A program made the translations under genes and the position numbers. From assembly GCF_030733265.1 (NCBI RefSeq), contig NZ_JASHJI010000002.1, positions 372,001 through 436,000 on the forward strand: 64,000 nt of DNA, given 5' to 3'. Positions 62,589-64,000 of the stretch are shown here, piece after piece (position 1 is the first letter of the stretch; each line of letters begins with the position of its first letter). The notes beneath the pieces were generated by a model that worked only from the letters and a program-made list of their open reading frames with translations, ran no database searches and was not told the origin of the DNA. Source of the stretch: Roseibium sp. MMSF_3412. GTDB lineage: Bacteria; Pseudomonadota; Alphaproteobacteria; Rhizobiales; Stappiaceae.

Positions 62589-63482
62589 ATGTCCTCCTCC
62601 CCGTTCTTGCAAGGGTTCACGGTGAAAAAGGCGGTCCTGCCGGACGTCGAGATCAACTATGCCTTTGCCGGTGAGGGACCGCCTGTCCTGCTGCTTCACG
62701 GCCATCCGCAGACACACATTGTCTGGCGCAAGGTCGCGCCCAAACTGGTCGAGGCGGGATACAGCGTGATCGCACCGGACCTGCGCGGATATGGCGACAG
62801 CGGCAAGCCGGAGAGCGACGCGGAGCACCGGCCCTATTCCAAGCGGGTGATGGCCGGGGACCAGATCGCGCTGATGGCGGAACTGGGCCACCACCGGTTT
62901 TCCGTCGTCGGCCACGATCGCGGGGGCCGCGTCGCGCACCGGTTGGCCCTCGATTTTCCGGACGTGGTGGAGCGCCTGGCCGTTCTCGACATTGCCCCGA
63001 CACGCACGATGTACGCGCAAACCGACCAGGAGTTCGCGACCCGATACTTCTGGTGGTTCTTCCTGATCCAGCCCTTCGACTTTCCGGAGAAAATGATCGG
63101 TGCCGATCCGGAGTATTTCCTGAGGCGGCATATTGCGGGCCAGGTCAGGACCGATGGGGCCGTTGGCGAAGAGGCGATCGCCGAATATCTCAGAACATAC
63201 AAGAACCCTGCGACGATCCACGCGATCTGTGAGGACTACCGCGCCTCGGCGGGGATCGATCTTGAACACGACACCGACGACGAACACCGGCGCATCACCG
63301 CCCCCTTGCTGGCGATATGGGGTGCGAACAGCGTTGTTGGTGATCTTTACGACGTCCTGGCGACCTGGAAGGAAAAGGCGACCGGGGTGACCGGCTGCTC
63401 GCTTCCCTGCGGCCATGCGATCCCGGAAGAAGCGCCCGACGGGTTGACGGCACGACTGATGGAATTCTTCTCCAGTCCATAG
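62589..63482 (+). CDS. Alpha/beta hydrolase, haloacetate dehalogenase-like, with altered halide pocket
   Basis: 297 aa starting immediately after the dehydrogenase stop. The fold and numbering follow fluoroacetate dehalogenase: nucleophile Asp110 in VVGHDRGGRV, Arg111, Arg114 and catalytic His276. At the positions that hold His155-Trp156 in the R. palustris enzyme (recalled), the sequence here has Trp155-Trp156 (RYFWWFFLIQP), so the fluoride pocket is changed. It may act on other haloacids or a non-halogenated ester/epoxide. Pairing with a tartrate-type dehydrogenase suggests hydroxyacid metabolism. Confidence 0.8.
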   Translation: MSSSPFLQGFTVKKAVLPDVEINYAFAGEGPPVLLLHGHPQTHIVWRKVAPKLVEAGYSVIAPDLRGYGDSGKPESDAEHRPYSKRVMAGDQIALMAELGHHRFSVVGHDRGGRVAHRLALDFPDVVERLAVLDIAPTRTMYAQTDQEFATRYFWWFFLIQPFDFPEKMIGADPEYFLRRHIAGQVRTDGAVGEEAIAEYLRTYKNPATIHAICEDYRASAGIDLEHDTDDEHRRITAPLLAIWGANSVVGDLYDVLATWKEKATGVTGCSLPCGHAIPEEAPDGLTARLMEFFSSP

Positions 63483-64000
63483 ATTTGCCGTCCGGGCCGA
63501 CGCGCAGCGAAAGGGCGGGAAGACACCCTGGCCAGGCCGCTGCCCGCATTCACACTGACACTGCCAGACGATGGCAGAAACAATCTCATCCTGAGGCGCG
63601 ACGCAAAGCTGAACCTCAAAGCATGTTTACGCAGCGCAGGCTTGCCGGGATTTACCCACTCCCAATGGAGATTACCAGGGTGAGGGGATAGATTTTTCAA
63701 AGAAATATCAGCGCCTTTTCCCTCACCCGGCCTTTCAGGCCGACCTCTCCCCACGGGAGAGGGAACTGCCTCGGCAGTTGGACCGGTTGTCAATCCAAGA
63801 GCCTCATCCTGAGGAGCGCGGAAGCGCGTCTCGAAGGAAGGCGTCAATGCCGGTTGCAACGCCACAGCATTTGCCTTGCTTTCCCGTCGTCATCCCGGAC
63901 GAGCGGCGTGAGATCCGGGATCGGTGAGCCGCAGCGTTGCGTGCTGATCGGAGAGACGCAGCCCCCCGGTCCCGGCTCGCGCTGCGCTTGGCCGGGATGA
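63483..64000. repeat. Stacked intergenic palindromic repeats at the right edge
   Basis: No gene seen in these 518 bp. Three repeat-like units are stacked: 63719-63763 (CGGCC/GGCCG and CCTCTCCC/GGGAGAGG hairpins), 63802-63840 (CCTCA/TGAGG and GCGC/GCGC hairpins), and 63890-64000, whose two ends are inverted copies (TCATCCCGG inward, CCGGGATGA at the edge). A fragment like the second unit is at about 63588-63600. Such families are common between genes in Rhizobiales and relatives. Confidence 0.6.

Noticed and set aside
1..64000. CRISPR arrays, tRNA or rRNA genes
   Set aside because: No regularly spaced repeats and no cloverleaf or rRNA-like sequence noticed on reading through the window.

Overview
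The window is GC-rich, densely coded DNA from an alphaproteobacterium. A marine Stappiaceae/Labrenzia-Roseibium-like or Rhodobacterales-like genome is the best guess. This rests on gene content (TRAP transporter, PhoX, a VPLPA-CTERM protein, an alphaproteobacterial-style paa locus) and on the dispersed palindromic repeats at the right end; no rRNA marker is present. I saw no rRNA, tRNA or CRISPR. About 55 protein genes can be supported.

The main theme is aerobic phenylacetate catabolism, split over two blocks. Left block (about 0.6-7.5 kb): a periplasmic copper amine oxidase with a FeaR-like AraC regulator (amine to aldehyde), then paaG-paaI-paaK and a PaaR-type TetR repressor. Right block (about 28-37.5 kb, minus strand): paaX, a PaaJ-type thiolase, paaA-B-C-D-E, an extra PaaA/PaaC-like ferritin-fold gene, a 270-bp MITE-like element, and paaZ. 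A dyad GACCG-N2-CGGTC sits just downstream of a -10-like hexamer at paaG, at the thiolase and, in a weaker form, at the TetR gene, so one repressor probably ties both blocks together. paaF and paaH are not in the window. Next to paaX lies a three-gene 2-oxoacid oxidoreductase set (korC-korA-korB) whose third subunit is a GltD-like NAD(P)/FAD/Fe-S protein.

Between the blocks (7.5-28 kb) are a CPA2 antiporter, an IlvD/Edd-type dehydratase, an amidase beside a DctPQM TRAP transporter, a class III adenylate cyclase, a GbsR/MarR regulator with a perfect palindrome over its own start and a second similar site before a DUF4166-epimerase pair, an alpha/beta hydrolase - Tat-SDR - SnoaL-like run with an AraC gene, and a Tat-exported PhoX phosphatase.

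The right third (43-64 kb) is more accessory. It has a tightly overlapping amidohydrolase - DUF3299 - porin - DUF389 operon; a LysR - PdxA2-like - (TIM barrel + cupin fusion) set with a 23-bp palindrome at the LysR start; a CadC-like regulator before a 1-Cys peroxiredoxin and a Tat-exported sulfurtransferase; a prokaryotic pentameric ligand-gated ion channel; a GGDEF-EAL protein with a histidine-rich periplasmic segment; a MarR gene divergent from a small membrane protein across a 13-bp-arm palindrome; a spondin-domain VPLPA-CTERM protein; a tartrate dehydrogenase-like enzyme with a fluoroacetate-dehalogenase-like hydrolase; and about 500 bp of stacked intergenic repeats.
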